A DNA stretch of 64,000 nt from DASSBR01 sp035701285 (GCA_035701285.1 DASSNT010000006.1:1-64000), one strand, 5' to 3'; positions 35,170 through 44,988 are shown, numbered from the stretch's first letter. Notes: generated by a model not told the origin, from the sequence alone. Translations and numbers: made by a program.

Positions 35170-36263
35170 CAGAGGCTGCCATCCTGTGACTGGCGATACT
35201 GCAGATCGTCGTCGCGCGGCACTTCGTCCGCTTCGGCGCCATTGGCCGCGACGCTGCCGTTCCGCCGGGTGCCCGGGCCGGGCACGACCCGTCGGTTCAT
35301 GCTCTTGAGCAGGAAATTGAGCTTGCGGTCGAGCGCCTCGATCTGCTCCTCGATCGGCCGCATCTGCACTTGCTGCGTCCGGGCCGCCGGAGCGGCGGGC
35401 ATAGGAGGGGCGGATGCAAAAGCCTCCGCCTCCGGCTCGGCCGACTCGCCACCTATTTCCTCGTTCATTTCGTCGATCACCGCCTGCATATTGGCGCGAT
35501 CGATAAAATGCAGCTCTTCGAGATAGCCGTAGAGCAGCGCGCGATCCATCAGCATGTTGACGCGCCGCGGCACGCCACCGCTCCAGCTGTGCACCAGTTC
35601 AAAGACATCCGGCGCGAGACCGGGCGCGTTGCGCCAGCCGGCCGCGCGCAGGCGATAAATGATGTAGTTCCGCGTTTCCTCGGCCGACAGCGGCTCGAGC
35701 TTGTACCACGCAATGACGCGCTGCTTGAGCTGCTCCATGTGGCCGTTGCGCACAGTGGCCAGCAACTCGGTCTGGCCAACCAGGAAAATCTGCACCAGCG
35801 CCCGCCCGGCGACTTCCATATTCGACAGTACGCGCAGTTCCTCGAGCGCCGCCGTCGTCAGCGTCTGCGCTTCGTCAACGATCAGCAACGCGCCCTCGCC
35901 CTGCTGACAACTCAGCAGCAGGTCGCGCTTGAGATCTTCCAGCAACTGCACCTTGCCGCGCCCGTCGATGTTCTGCCCAAAGGCCGCCGCGACCGCCGGA
36001 ATGACATCGGGCGCATCGAGATTGGCCGACGCGATGTTCGCCGTCAGCATGTGGCGCCCGGACAACTCCTTGTAGAGCGCCTGGATCAGCAGCGTCTTGC
36101 CGGTGCCGACGTTACCCGTGATAACGACGAAGCCCTCGCGCTGTTCGAGCCCGTACAACAGGTACGACAGCGCGCGCTTGTGGCCGGTGCTCGGAAACAG
36201 GAAGCGGACGTCCGGCGTGAGCTGGAAAGGCTTTCCGTTCAGTTTGTAAAAGTCTTGATACAT
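35169..36263 (-). CDS. XrtA/PEP-CTERM system-associated ATPase (ExeA-like AAA+)
   Basis: A 364-residue AAA+ ATPase. The N-terminus MYQDFYKLNGKPFQLTPD is shared with ExeA/GspA proteins. Walker A is GNVGTGKT at residues 50-57 and Walker B is LLIVDEAQ near 130. It matches the TIGR03015-type ATPase beside exosortase A. A 60-residue Pro/Ala-rich tail after about residue 280 looks disordered. It probably energises assembly of the envelope export complex. Overlaps one base with the outer-membrane-protein gene upstream and one with the deacetylase downstream. Confidence 0.9.
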   Translation of the reverse strand: MYQDFYKLNGKPFQLTPDVRFLFPSTGHKRALSYLLYGLEQREGFVVITGNVGTGKTLLIQALYKELSGRHMLTANIASANLDAPDVIPAVAAAFGQNIDGRGKVQLLEDLKRDLLLSCQQGEGALLIVDEAQTLTTAALEELRVLSNMEVAGRALVQIFLVGQTELLATVRNGHMEQLKQRVIAWYKLEPLSAEETRNYIIYRLRAAGWRNAPGLAPDVFELVHSWSGGVPRRVNMLMDRALLYGYLEELHFIDRANMQAVIDEMNEEIGGESAEPEAEAFASAPPMPAAPAARTQQVQMRPIEEQIEALDRKLNFLLKSMNRRVVPGPGTRRNGSVAANGAEADEVPRDDDLQYRQSQDGSL

Positions 36264-37675
36264 CAGAAGTGTTTGGTGACCTCAAGCAGAATGGTGTTGA
36301 CCCGATAGCCCTGGCCTCGAATCGTGTTGCGCTTTTCGTTCCTTGCGGCGACGCGCATGCTCAATGTCCGGCCGAGCTTATGGCTCCATGCAATCTGGCT
36401 GCGGTAGTAGTAGTTGATCTGGCCGTCGCGGAACTCGTAGCGCCGATAGCTGTAGGACGGCACCAGCGAGTCGCGCGTGCCCATGGCGAACTCCCACGCT
36501 ATGCGGCCGCCCTGCACGTGGTCGTTTTCCGCCAGCTCGACGTAATTGCGGTGCTCGTCGTACAAACGCACCCGGATCTGGCTGTCCGACAGGTCGAATG
36601 CAACGTTCAGCGCGGCCCGCTTGAGCACGAACACGCGCCGGTTGCGAAGCGACGGCAACTCGGCATAGGAAAAATAAGGCGACTCTATCGCCGTAGTGGG
36701 CTGCCGGCCGAGCAGCAGCCGATTGTAGTTCGTCGGCTCCTCGAGATAAGAGACGTCGGTGTGAATGTCCGCGCCATCATGATGCCAGCTGAACTGATAC
36801 GACGCGCCGAAGAAACGGTGGCCATAGAGGATTTCCAGTCGATCCTTTTCCGCTTGCCAGCGGACGCCGGCGTTCCAGAACGTCGAACCCAGTTCGTCTA
36901 TCGCGCCGTTCGGCAAGAACTGGTTTTCCTTGCCGACATTCGCAACCAGCGCCGTTCGTGCCGAGACGTGGTACTGCAGACCTAGACGGGCCTGCTTGAA
37001 GGACAGGTCGCGCCCGCGGTCGGGGTTGATCTCCTGGTCGAGATAAAACAGGTCATACGTCAGATCACCATACTGCGGCTGGCGCGCGAGCAGAAAGCTG
37101 TAGGTGTTGCTGGTGATGTCAGGAATGTCGCTCGAGTAATAAACGCGGCCGTATCCATACCGCAGGGTCGCGACGCCAACGCTGCCGAAGTCGTGTTGGA
37201 GGTAAGGGCTGATCGTTGTCGCCGACAGGCCGGTACGGTTGGTGCCGCCGAACAGGTTATTCCGCCCGCCGGTTCTTTCCGGATCAATGACCTGATGGTC
37301 GTAAATCGTCCGGCCATTGATGAAAAACCAATCCTCTATTGCCTCGAGCGTCGCGTTGGCATTGAGCTGGCTGTACGCGTGATTCATATCGCTGTGATCG
37401 GCATACACGAGCCCCTGCAGGCGATAGTCGACATTCGCTGTCAGCCGTGGCGCGGCATAATCAAGCCGCAGCCCGGGCTCGATTTCGGTGATGAAATCGT
37501 CCTCGCGGGGCTCGCCGGGCGGAGCGAGAAGAAGATTGTCGGTATAAAACTCGCCCACCGTCACAAACGGGTCCAGGTTGAGTACGCCAGCGCGCGCATG
37601 CGACAGCGGCCACGCCGAGCCGAGCACCACCAGCAGGATGACGCTCTTGCGCCGTGATCGCGCCGCATCAAACAT
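36263..37675 (-). CDS. PEP-CTERM system-associated outer membrane protein (TIGR03016-like)
   Basis: A 470-residue protein with a cleavable signal peptide (MFDAARSRRKSV, hydrophobic core, cleavage after SHARA near residue 29) and a body of alternating polar and aromatic strands. It ends in a C-terminal Phe (EVTKHF), typical of outer-membrane beta-barrels. It is the likely outer-membrane pore or scaffold for polymer secretion. I chose the ATG at 37675: it puts the signal peptide at the very start and AAGGCGG lies about eight bases upstream. It overlaps the tyrosine-kinase gene by eight bases. Confidence 0.87.
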   Translation of the reverse strand: MFDAARSRRKSVILLVVLGSAWPLSHARAGVLNLDPFVTVGEFYTDNLLLAPPGEPREDDFITEIEPGLRLDYAAPRLTANVDYRLQGLVYADHSDMNHAYSQLNANATLEAIEDWFFINGRTIYDHQVIDPERTGGRNNLFGGTNRTGLSATTISPYLQHDFGSVGVATLRYGYGRVYYSSDIPDITSNTYSFLLARQPQYGDLTYDLFYLDQEINPDRGRDLSFKQARLGLQYHVSARTALVANVGKENQFLPNGAIDELGSTFWNAGVRWQAEKDRLEILYGHRFFGASYQFSWHHDGADIHTDVSYLEEPTNYNRLLLGRQPTTAIESPYFSYAELPSLRNRRVFVLKRAALNVAFDLSDSQIRVRLYDEHRNYVELAENDHVQGGRIAWEFAMGTRDSLVPSYSYRRYEFRDGQINYYYRSQIAWSHKLGRTLSMRVAARNEKRNTIRGQGYRVNTILLEVTKHF

Positions 37676-38609
37676 GCTGCGGACCGCCTTTGCTGTAGTA
37701 CCCGCCGTAGTAGTAGTTGCCGTAGCGTTTTCCATCTCCCCCGCCCCTGGCGAAGTTCAGCACCATGTTGATCGACTTGTCGGCGTCCAGCGTCTCCACG
37801 CCGGCCTTCACCGTCTGCTGAGATGTGCGGCCCGCCGCCACGACGACGACGATTTGACCCATCGCGGCCGCGAGCACCTGCGCTTCGGAGGTGGCGAGCA
37901 GCGGCGGTGAGTCGAAGACGATGATGCAGTTCGGCATCGACCGGGTGATCTCGTCGAGCACGTGATCCATGCGCCGACTGGCGAGCAGCTCAGTGCTGAT
38001 GGTGTTCCACTGGCCTGCCGGCAGCACTTTCAGCCGCGGTACGTCGGTTTGCGCCACCACGTTTTCGAGCTGGAGCCGCTCATTACCCAACAGGTCCAGC
38101 AGCCCCGGTCGATCCTCCATGTTGAGAATTCTCGTCATGTCGCACTTTGCGACATCGCCGTCGATCAGCAGCGCCGTGTAATCCCGTTCCAGCGCAATGC
38201 TGAGGGCAAGATTAAACGAGGTGAACGTCTTGCCTTCTCCCGGCACGGAACTGGCGACCATGATGCGCCGGCCGTTTGTTACCTGCGTCGCTCCCTTGCC
38301 GGTGATATTGGCGAGCAGCGGCCGCTTGATGCGCCGGTACTGATCCGCGATGTGCCCGCTGTTGTCTTCCGACGGGTACATGCCGGCGTCGCGCAGTGAC
38401 TCGAAATCGATGTGCACTGCATCGGCACCGCGGTCACTGCCGATCGGAACCACCGGCGTCGCCGGCCGAACCGTTGCGCCCGAATCCGCGTCCGCGACCG
38501 GTCGGGCGACTGGCTCGGGTCGACTGAAGGCTTCCTGTTGCACGGGCTCCGGACGCATGCCCGGGTGAGTCGTTTTCAGCTTATCTACGGCCTTTTCGAC
38601 AATACTCAT
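37668..38609 (-). CDS. XrtA-associated tyrosine autokinase (CpsD/CapB family)
   Basis: A 313-residue bacterial tyrosine kinase. Walker A SSVPGEGKT is at about residues 120-128, Walker A' LLIDGDVAKCD follows, and Walker B is IIVFDSPP. The C-terminus carries a tyrosine cluster (YGNYYYGGYYSKGG), the autophosphorylation site that controls polymerisation by binding the chain-length protein. The kinase is separate from the transmembrane partner, which is encoded just upstream and overlaps by ATGA. The ATG at 38609 is preferred over one 9 bases earlier because of this overlap and GGGAG nine bases before. Confidence 0.9.
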   Translation of the reverse strand: MSIVEKAVDKLKTTHPGMRPEPVQQEAFSRPEPVARPVADADSGATVRPATPVVPIGSDRGADAVHIDFESLRDAGMYPSEDNSGHIADQYRRIKRPLLANITGKGATQVTNGRRIMVASSVPGEGKTFTSFNLALSIALERDYTALLIDGDVAKCDMTRILNMEDRPGLLDLLGNERLQLENVVAQTDVPRLKVLPAGQWNTISTELLASRRMDHVLDEITRSMPNCIIVFDSPPLLATSEAQVLAAAMGQIVVVVAAGRTSQQTVKAGVETLDADKSINMVLNFARGGGDGKRYGNYYYGGYYSKGGPQHV

Positions 38610-40168
38610 ACCTGCCAACTCCCTGGCAAAAGTCCTTGCACCATATGGGTGATCTGGGTCTGGAACGCGAGGGCGCCGCCAAATACCAGCGCCAACAACA
38701 GAATGCCTGCCGCGAAGGTCACCACCTCCGCTCTCATCAAATGTCTTTCAGCGCTGCTCAAGGCGACGCTGACAGCGCCGAGCACCGGCCGCCCGAGCAC
38801 ATCCTTGAGCGTTTCGCGGTCCATGAAGACCGGCCGGACCTGATGCAGGAACAGCGCGAAAACGGCACCTGCACCGAGGCTGAACACGAGCACTAAACTC
38901 AAGTAGATGGCGCGCGGCGGGCCGCTCGTGATCAACGGAACGACCGGGGGCTCAATAATGCGGAAATTCAGATTATTGCCGCTGTGCGAAGCCTCCTGTG
39001 ACATTTCCGCCTTGTTCAACCGCTGCAGCAGATTCTGGTATTGCGCCTTTGTCACCGCGGAATCGCGTGTCAGACTGGCAAGCTGGGCTTCAAGGTCGGT
39101 GACCTTGTCAGCCTTGGTTTCGAGTTTGGCGATCTGATCCTTCTGCCGCGCGATTTTGGATTCCAGCGTGTTGATCTTGATCTTCGCGTTATACAGTTCG
39201 GTCTGCATGCTCTGGTAGACCGGGTTGCTGATATCGGCGACGGCGTACTCACCGCCACCTTGCTTGATGGTTTCCCTCTTTTGCTCCAACTGGCTGATCA
39301 TGTCCTTGATCGCAATGACATCCGGGTAATTCGGCGTGTATCGCAACAGCAGGCCATTCAACTTCTCGCGATACGCGGCAATCTGTTTATTAATGGCCTC
39401 GACCTGCGGATTCAGCGTAAGAGACGCGGTGCCGTTCTTGATCGCATCAAGCTGATTCTGAATCGACTGCTTTTGCGACTGGGCCACCTGAAGTTGTTCT
39501 TTCAGGCTTGCCAGCCCCTGTTGCGCGCCTTGCAGACGGCTGAAGTAGTCGCCGCCGCCCTGCCCCGGTATCAGACCTAGATGCGCTTTCTTGAACTCGG
39601 CCAGGCGCTGATCAGCCGCCTGCAGCCGCCGACGGTATTCCTTGATCTGACGCTGCAGAAAATTCTGAGCGGCGCCGGAACTTTGCATATTGCCGCCGAG
39701 CGTATTGCTCATCAGGATGTTCAGCACCGCCTGCACGACGTTTTGCGCCATTTGCGGATCCGGGCTGGTATAGCTGATTGCATACAGGTTCTGGCGACCG
39801 CCACCGGTCACCTCGATCCGGTCCTGCAATCGGGTGAGCAACTCGTCCATCTCCTTTGGATTGGACGCGCGAAGGTTGAGACCGGTCTCACGGGCCACTT
39901 TTTCCAAGTTCGGCCGGCTCAGCAGTGTCTGCGCCACGAGCTGGACACGATCGTGGATGTCCGGCTGGATCGCCAGGCCCTTCAGCAGCGGCGTCAACAT
40001 CGACTCGGTGTCGGCGTAGACGCGGGTGTGCGCTTCGTATTGGTCCGGCATGCTGTAAACCACGATCCAGCCGCCGACGGCGACGATCCACGCTACCAGC
40101 AATGCGTACCAGCGAAACCGCCACGCGCCGCGCGCCTGCGAAATCACTTGTGCAAGTATTTCATCCAT
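38606..40168 (-). CDS. XrtA system polysaccharide chain length determinant (Wzz/GumC family)
   Basis: A 520-residue inner-membrane protein with one transmembrane helix near the N-terminus (WYALLVAWIVAVGGWIVVY) and one near the C-terminus (about 420-440). A long periplasmic coiled coil lies between (residues about 170-400, rich in Gln, Lys, Glu and Leu). PPVVPLITSGPPRAIYL before the second helix is the Pro-rich motif of polysaccharide co-polymerases. It governs chain length and bridges to the export lipoprotein. AAAGGG lies eight bases before the ATG at 40168, in a 12-base palindrome AAAGGGCCCTTT. Confidence 0.9.
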   Translation of the reverse strand: MDEILAQVISQARGAWRFRWYALLVAWIVAVGGWIVVYSMPDQYEAHTRVYADTESMLTPLLKGLAIQPDIHDRVQLVAQTLLSRPNLEKVARETGLNLRASNPKEMDELLTRLQDRIEVTGGGRQNLYAISYTSPDPQMAQNVVQAVLNILMSNTLGGNMQSSGAAQNFLQRQIKEYRRRLQAADQRLAEFKKAHLGLIPGQGGGDYFSRLQGAQQGLASLKEQLQVAQSQKQSIQNQLDAIKNGTASLTLNPQVEAINKQIAAYREKLNGLLLRYTPNYPDVIAIKDMISQLEQKRETIKQGGGEYAVADISNPVYQSMQTELYNAKIKINTLESKIARQKDQIAKLETKADKVTDLEAQLASLTRDSAVTKAQYQNLLQRLNKAEMSQEASHSGNNLNFRIIEPPVVPLITSGPPRAIYLSLVLVFSLGAGAVFALFLHQVRPVFMDRETLKDVLGRPVLGAVSVALSSAERHLMRAEVVTFAAGILLLALVFGGALAFQTQITHMVQGLLPGSWQV

Positions 40169-40252
40169 GAAAAGGGCCCTTTGCCAGTCGGGCACAGCCG
40201 CGGTCGGCTCTATTGCCTGGCCGCGCCGCGAAACAGTGCCGGTTCATGATCT

Positions 40253-40873
40253 TCAGAATGCGGATTTGGGGATGATGAGAATATCGCCCGGACGCATGGC
40301 GACATTATCTTCCGTGTCGCCTTCCAGCAGGTCTTCGAGATAGACCGGAAACGTAATCTTCTTGTTGTCGATTCGCCGGATAATCTTGGCGTCGTTGCCA
40401 TCCGCATACGGAGTCAGCCCGCCGACTTCGATCAACACGTCCAGCAAAGTCATGCCGCGCCGGTACGACAGGGCCTGCGGCTTGGTCGCCTCCCCGACCA
40501 CGCGCACCTGTTCGGCAAAAGAGCCCACGGCCTTGGTAACGATGACAGTCACGATCGGCTGGCGGATGTACGTAGCCAGCGCCTCTTCCAGGTCGTTTCC
40601 AAGCTGCGCCGGCGTTTTGCCGGCCGCCTGCATTTCCTGCACCAGCGGGATGGAAATGCGCCCGTCCGGGCGCACCGGCACGGTGACGGTCAGGTCGGGG
40701 TTGTTGCGGACGTAGATTTCAAGGACATCGCCCGGGCCGATGATGTAGGTGGCGGGCGTATCTATAGGCGCCATGGCGGCCGGAGGGGGAGTACTGGCGC
40801 AGGCGCCCAAAAGAACCGCAAGGAAGGGGAAAGTCAGCCATACAGTCCATTTAAAGCTTTTCACTCGCATCAT
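40253..40873 (-). CDS. XrtA/PEP-CTERM system exopolysaccharide export lipoprotein (Wza family)
   Basis: A 206-residue polysaccharide export protein. The signal peptide ends in a lipobox (LLGAC near residue 23), so it is lipid-anchored. The Poly_export domain starts at YIIGPGDVLEIYVRNNPDL and carries VRPDGRISIPL. A SLBB-like part follows (VRVVGEATKPQALSYRRG). It should form the outer-membrane channel for the polymer. Among several in-frame starts I prefer the ATG at 40873, because AAGGA is eight bases upstream; the ATG at 40882 overlaps that site. Confidence 0.9.
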   Translation of the reverse strand: MMRVKSFKWTVWLTFPFLAVLLGACASTPPPAAMAPIDTPATYIIGPGDVLEIYVRNNPDLTVTVPVRPDGRISIPLVQEMQAAGKTPAQLGNDLEEALATYIRQPIVTVIVTKAVGSFAEQVRVVGEATKPQALSYRRGMTLLDVLIEVGGLTPYADGNDAKIIRRIDNKKITFPVYLEDLLEGDTEDNVAMRPGDILIIPKSAF

Positions 40874-40997
40874 GCGATACATCCTTGTTGCTATACATTT
40901 GTCAGGCCTGCACCCCAGCAGGCGCCCAAAGAATAACATGGCCCGGGACAAAAACCAGCAGGGTAATTACCATAATCATTGTCGGACTACTGAACAC

Positions 40998-42404
40998 TTA
41001 GCGCGCGCCCTTCCCGAACAGCACGACCTCGACCGTCTGCAGCATGATCAGCAGATCGAAAAAGACGGTGTGATTCTTGACGTAGAACAAGTCGAATTTG
41101 AGTTTCTCGCGCGCATCGCGCTCGGACGAGCCATACGGGTAGCGAAGCTGCGCCCAGCCGGTAATGCCGGGCTTGACCGAATGGCGCTCGCGATAATAAA
41201 GCAGGTTTTTTTCCAACTGCGTGACGAACTCCGGCCGCTCCGGGCGCGGGCCGACAAAGCTCATGTCGCCGCGCAGCACGTTGAGAATCTGCGGCAACTC
41301 GTCGACGCGGCATTTGCGAATCAGCGCGCCGACGCGCGTCACCCGGCTGTCGTTCTTGCGCGCCCAGCGCACGCCCTCCTGCTCGGCGTCGGTGCGCATG
41401 CTGCGAAATTTCAGCACCCGGAACAACGTGCCGCGCTCGCCGACGCGCGTCTGTGAGTAAAGCACCGGCTTGTGCCAGCCGTCGTCAAGGATGATCAAGA
41501 GCGCGGTCAGCAGCAGCACCGGCAGCGTCATGACCAGCAGGACAAGCGCGATGCTGATGTCGAGCAGGCGCTTGATTTGCGCGCGCAAAAACCCGCGCCG
41601 AAAACCGTCGCCGAAAATCAGCCAGCTCGGATCAACCAGATCAAGCGCCACTGCGCCCGTTTCGCGCTCGAAGAAGGTGGCCAGGTCGAGGACCTCGATA
41701 CCGGCCAGGCGGCACCGGAGCAAGTCGTTGAGCGACAGCTTGTTGCGCCGCTCGTCGAGCGCGACGACGATCTCGTCGATCTGGTGCGCCATTGCATACC
41801 GGGCGATAGAGCCATGCACCTTGAGCACGGCACCATGGTGATGAACTTCACAGTTCTCGCCCTCGTAATGAATGAACCCGGCGAGGCGGAAACCGCGCCG
41901 GTCGGAGCGGCGGCGCATCCGTTTAATGATCGACGACGCCTTGCTGCCGGTGCCGAGAACGAGCACCCGCGGCTTGATGCTTTCGATATCCAGCACCTTG
42001 AGCAGCGCCGGCCGAAGCAGCATGATGAACAGGAAAGACAGCGCCACCGCCAGGGCCAGCACGCCGCGGCCGACGTACAGCACCGGAAAGATGTAATAGA
42101 TGAGCATCAACAGGACGATGCCGACACCGAACCCGACCACCAGGCGCAGCAGGATGCCCGTGCGCCGTTCGCGCAGCCCGATCTGGTACAAGCCCATCGC
42201 GCTCAGGCTGAGAATCATCATGCCGGCGAACAGCAGCGCCGGGTAGTGCAGCGGCCCGAGGTTGTCGGCGACGACCGCCGGCTGGCCTTCGAACCGCAGA
42301 TAGGCCGCGAGGTAGAACGAGATAACGAGAAGAAGTGTTTCGATCGCGCCGATCAGAATAATCTGCAGAGGAATGTGACGGCGGAATATCCTTATTTTGC
42401 CCAT
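40998..42404 (-). CDS. XrtA system undecaprenyl-phosphate sugar phosphotransferase (TIGR03013-like)
   Basis: A 468-residue polyprenyl-phosphate hexose-1-phosphate transferase. Four or five N-terminal membrane helices are followed by a CoA-binding-like Rossmann region (RVLVLGTGSKASSIIK). After another membrane segment (about residue 270) comes the catalytic sugar transferase domain with LKFRSMRTDAE, KCRVDELPQILNVLRGDMS and FVGPRPERPE. It starts synthesis by loading the first sugar phosphate onto undecaprenyl phosphate. AGGAGG lies six bases before the ATG at 42404. It heads the long XrtA operon; the next gene is 124 bases downstream. Confidence 0.91.
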   Translation of the reverse strand: MGKIRIFRRHIPLQIILIGAIETLLLVISFYLAAYLRFEGQPAVVADNLGPLHYPALLFAGMMILSLSAMGLYQIGLRERRTGILLRLVVGFGVGIVLLMLIYYIFPVLYVGRGVLALAVALSFLFIMLLRPALLKVLDIESIKPRVLVLGTGSKASSIIKRMRRRSDRRGFRLAGFIHYEGENCEVHHHGAVLKVHGSIARYAMAHQIDEIVVALDERRNKLSLNDLLRCRLAGIEVLDLATFFERETGAVALDLVDPSWLIFGDGFRRGFLRAQIKRLLDISIALVLLVMTLPVLLLTALLIILDDGWHKPVLYSQTRVGERGTLFRVLKFRSMRTDAEQEGVRWARKNDSRVTRVGALIRKCRVDELPQILNVLRGDMSFVGPRPERPEFVTQLEKNLLYYRERHSVKPGITGWAQLRYPYGSSERDAREKLKFDLFYVKNHTVFFDLLIMLQTVEVVLFGKGAR

Positions 42405-42623
42405 ACTGAGCCTCCTGCTCATTGCCCGGCGCCGGTATGATAATAATTGGTTCGGCCAGTTTCGACATCCATGTCGGCGTACGAGCTGCTTTTTGTTGAT
42501 TCAATTAGTGTACAGAATTTCCGGACGGCGAACAGCCGTTTTTCGTCACAAAATCCTGCGCTGGTTCAGGTATCGGTGGACGCCGGGTCCGGACGCGGCC
42601 GCCTTGCGCAATGTTGTGCCTGA

Positions 42624-42656
42624 AGCTAGGCTAACTAGCTTTCGCCGCTACGCGGC
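42624..42656. repeat. two small hairpins upstream of the UDP-sugar dehydrogenase gene
   Basis: The 274-base spacer between the divergent genes at 42404 and 42679 contains AGCTAG-GCTAA-CTAGCT (42624-42640) and GCCGC-TAC-GCGGC (42644-42656), just before the AGAGG ribosome site. They could shape the 5' leader of the plus-strand transcript. No good sigma-70 promoter was found in this spacer. Confidence 0.3.
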
Positions 42657-42678
42657 ATAATAATAAAGAGGTTTCCCT

Positions 42679-43959
42679 ATGTTTGACGTCGACAGCGCAC
42701 GGATCGCCATCGTCGGCCTGGGTTACGTGGGCCTGCCGCTGGCCGCCGAGTTCGGCAAGCAGATCCCCACCCTCGGCTTCGACACGAAGCCCGAACGCAT
42801 TGCTGAACTCAAGAAACACTACGACCGCACCCTGGAAGTCAGCACGGAAGAACTAGCGGCGGCCAGCCAGCTCAGCTATACCGATTCGCCCGAATGCCTC
42901 GGGGATTGCAACGTCTTTATCGTCACGGTGCCGACGCCGATCGACCGCTATCGGCGCCCCAACCTCGCCCCGCTCGAAAGCGCGAGCCGCACCCTCGGCG
43001 GCGTCATCAAGCCGGGCAGCATCGTCATTTTCGAATCGACCGTTTATCCCGGCGCGACCGAAGAGGTCTGCGTACCGATTATCGAACAGGTGTCGGGCCT
43101 CAAGTACAACCACGACTTCTTCGCCGGCTACAGCCCCGAGCGCATCAATCCAGGCGACAAGGACCACCGCGTCACCTCGATTCTGAAAGTGACCTCCGGC
43201 TCCACGCCCGAAGTGGCGGATTTCGTCGACAGCCTCTACGCCCGGGTGATTTCCGCCGGCACCCACAAGGCCAGCAGCATCAAGGTGGCGGAAGCGGCGA
43301 AGGTCATCGAAAACACGCAGCGCGACGTCAACATCGGCCTGGTCAACGAGTTGGCGATCCTGTTCGAGCGACTGGGCGTCGATACGCTCGAAGTGCTGGA
43401 AGCGGCCGGCACGAAGTGGAACTTCCTGCCATTCCGGCCTGGCCTGGTCGGCGGCCACTGCATCGGCGTCGACCCGTACTACCTGACGCACAAGGCGCGC
43501 GAAGTCGATTATTTTCCGGAGATGATTCTCGCCGGCCGGCGCACCAACGACGAAATGGGCGCCTACGTGGCCCGGCGCGTCGTGAAGATGATGACCAAAC
43601 GCGGCATTCCCGTCGCCAATGCCTGCGTGCTGATCATGGGCCTCGCGTTCAAGGAAAACTGCCCGGACATTCGTAACACCCGCTCGATCGACCTGGTACG
43701 CGAATTTGCCGGCTATAACGCGCGCGTCGACGTGTATGACCCGTGGGTCGACACTGCCGAAGCACAGGCCGAATACGGCATTCCGCTCGTTCCGGAACTG
43801 GAAAAAGGCAAGTACGACGCCATCGTCATCGCTGTGAAGCACAAGCAGTTCATCGCAATGACGCCGGACCAGATTCGCGCGCTGGGCAAGCCGGGCCAGC
43901 ACGTATTGTTCGACGTCAAGGGCATGCTGCCGCGCGATGCAGTGGACGACCGGCTGTAA
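42679..43959 (+). CDS. tviB: UDP-HexNAc/UDP-glucose 6-dehydrogenase (TviB/WbpO-like)
   Basis: A 426-residue nucleotide-sugar dehydrogenase. IAIVGLGYVGLPLAAEFG binds NAD, ESTVYPGATEEVC and YSPERINPGD are family blocks, and the catalytic Cys261 lies in GGHCIGVDPYYLTHKA. The sequence looks closer to the Vi-antigen TviB / WbpO group (UDP-GlcNAc or UDP-GalNAc to the uronic acid) than to Ugd, but I cannot decide the substrate by eye. It supplies an acidic sugar for the polysaccharide. AGAGG precedes the ATG. The epimerase gene follows 21 bases downstream. Confidence 0.87.
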   Translation: MFDVDSARIAIVGLGYVGLPLAAEFGKQIPTLGFDTKPERIAELKKHYDRTLEVSTEELAAASQLSYTDSPECLGDCNVFIVTVPTPIDRYRRPNLAPLESASRTLGGVIKPGSIVIFESTVYPGATEEVCVPIIEQVSGLKYNHDFFAGYSPERINPGDKDHRVTSILKVTSGSTPEVADFVDSLYARVISAGTHKASSIKVAEAAKVIENTQRDVNIGLVNELAILFERLGVDTLEVLEAAGTKWNFLPFRPGLVGGHCIGVDPYYLTHKAREVDYFPEMILAGRRTNDEMGAYVARRVVKMMTKRGIPVANACVLIMGLAFKENCPDIRNTRSIDLVREFAGYNARVDVYDPWVDTAEAQAEYGIPLVPELEKGKYDAIVIAVKHKQFIAMTPDQIRALGKPGQHVLFDVKGMLPRDAVDDRL

Positions 43960-43980
43960 AACAACATTCAGGGAAACATA

Positions 43981-44988
43981 ATGAAAGTTCTGGTTACCGG
44001 CTCCGCCGGATTTATTGGCTCCGCACTGAGCCTCAAGCTGCTCGAACGCGGTGACGAAGTCATCGGCCTCGACAACCTCAACGACTATTACGACGTCAGC
44101 CTCAAGCAGGCGCGCCTGGAACGGACGCTGAAGCATCCCGGCTTTACCGATGTGCGCGCGGATCTCGAAGATCGCGACGCCGTTACTGCAGCCTTCGAAA
44201 AGTACCGGCCGGACGGGGTCGTCAACCTCGCCGCGCAGGCCGGCGTGCGCTACTCAAGCGTGAATCCGTACGCGTACGTCAACACCAACCTGGTCGGTTT
44301 TCTGAACATTCTCGAAGGCTGCCGGCATTTCCCGGTCAAGCACCTGGTGTACGCTTCCAGCAGCTCGATCTACGGCGCCAACACCAACATGCCGTTTTCC
44401 GAGCACAACGTCGCTTCGCATCCGGTCAGCCTGTATGGCGCGACCAAGCGCGCTAACGAGCTGATAGCGCATTCCTACAGCCACTTCTACGACATTCCAA
44501 CCACCGGCCTTCGCTTCTTCACCGTGTACGGACCGTGGGGCCGGCCGGACATGGCGCTGTTCCTGTTCACGCGCAACATTCTCGCCGGCGAGCCGATCGA
44601 CGTATTCAACCACGGCCATCATCGCCGCGACTTCACGTATGTCGATGATATTGTCGAAGGTGTTGTGCGCGTGCTCGACAAACCCGCCGAGCCGAACCCG
44701 GAGTGGACCGGCGATGCGCCCGACCCGGCCACCAGCCGCGCACCGTACCGGGTGTTCAACATCGGCAACAACAACCCGGTCAACCTGATGCGCTACATCG
44801 AAGTGCTGGAACAGCATCTCGGGCGGGAGGCGGAAAAGAACATGCTGCCGATGCAGGTTGGCGACGTGCCGGAAACGTATGCCAGCGTCGAAGACCTGGA
44901 AGCTGCCGTCGGCTATCGGCCGGCGACAACCGTTGAAGAAGGCGTGGGCAAATTCGTCGAGTGGTATCGGGAGTTTTACCGGGTCTGA
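43981..44988 (+). CDS. UDP-glucuronate 4-epimerase-like SDR
   Basis: A 335-residue extended SDR. GSAGFIG (7-13) binds NAD, SSSSIYG supplies the Ser, and Tyr152/Lys156 lie in YGATK. DNLNDYYDVSLK and FFTVYGPWGRPDMA are typical of UDP-glucuronate 4-epimerases (CapI/LpsL type). It would interconvert UDP-glucuronate and UDP-galacturonate, or the N-acetylated forms made by the dehydrogenase upstream. Together the two genes feed uronic acids into the pathway. It ends 11 bases from the convergent hpnL gene; no terminator is visible there. Confidence 0.87.
   Translation: MKVLVTGSAGFIGSALSLKLLERGDEVIGLDNLNDYYDVSLKQARLERTLKHPGFTDVRADLEDRDAVTAAFEKYRPDGVVNLAAQAGVRYSSVNPYAYVNTNLVGFLNILEGCRHFPVKHLVYASSSSIYGANTNMPFSEHNVASHPVSLYGATKRANELIAHSYSHFYDIPTTGLRFFTVYGPWGRPDMALFLFTRNILAGEPIDVFNHGHHRRDFTYVDDIVEGVVRVLDKPAEPNPEWTGDAPDPATSRAPYRVFNIGNNNPVNLMRYIEVLEQHLGREAEKNMLPMQVGDVPETYASVEDLEAAVGYRPATTVEEGVGKFVEWYREFYRV

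Noticed and set aside
40157..40195. Palindrome AAAGGGCCCTTT before the chain-length gene as an operator
   Set aside because: It contains the ribosome site and is short and simple; nothing else supports a regulatory role.
42470..42492. A GG-N10-GC pattern resembling a sigma-54 promoter before the UDP-sugar dehydrogenase gene
   Set aside because: XrtA loci can depend on RpoN, but the sequence around the two dinucleotides (CGGCGT, CTGCT) matches the consensus poorly. Another candidate (AGGCAC...TTGC on the minus strand) has the wrong spacing.
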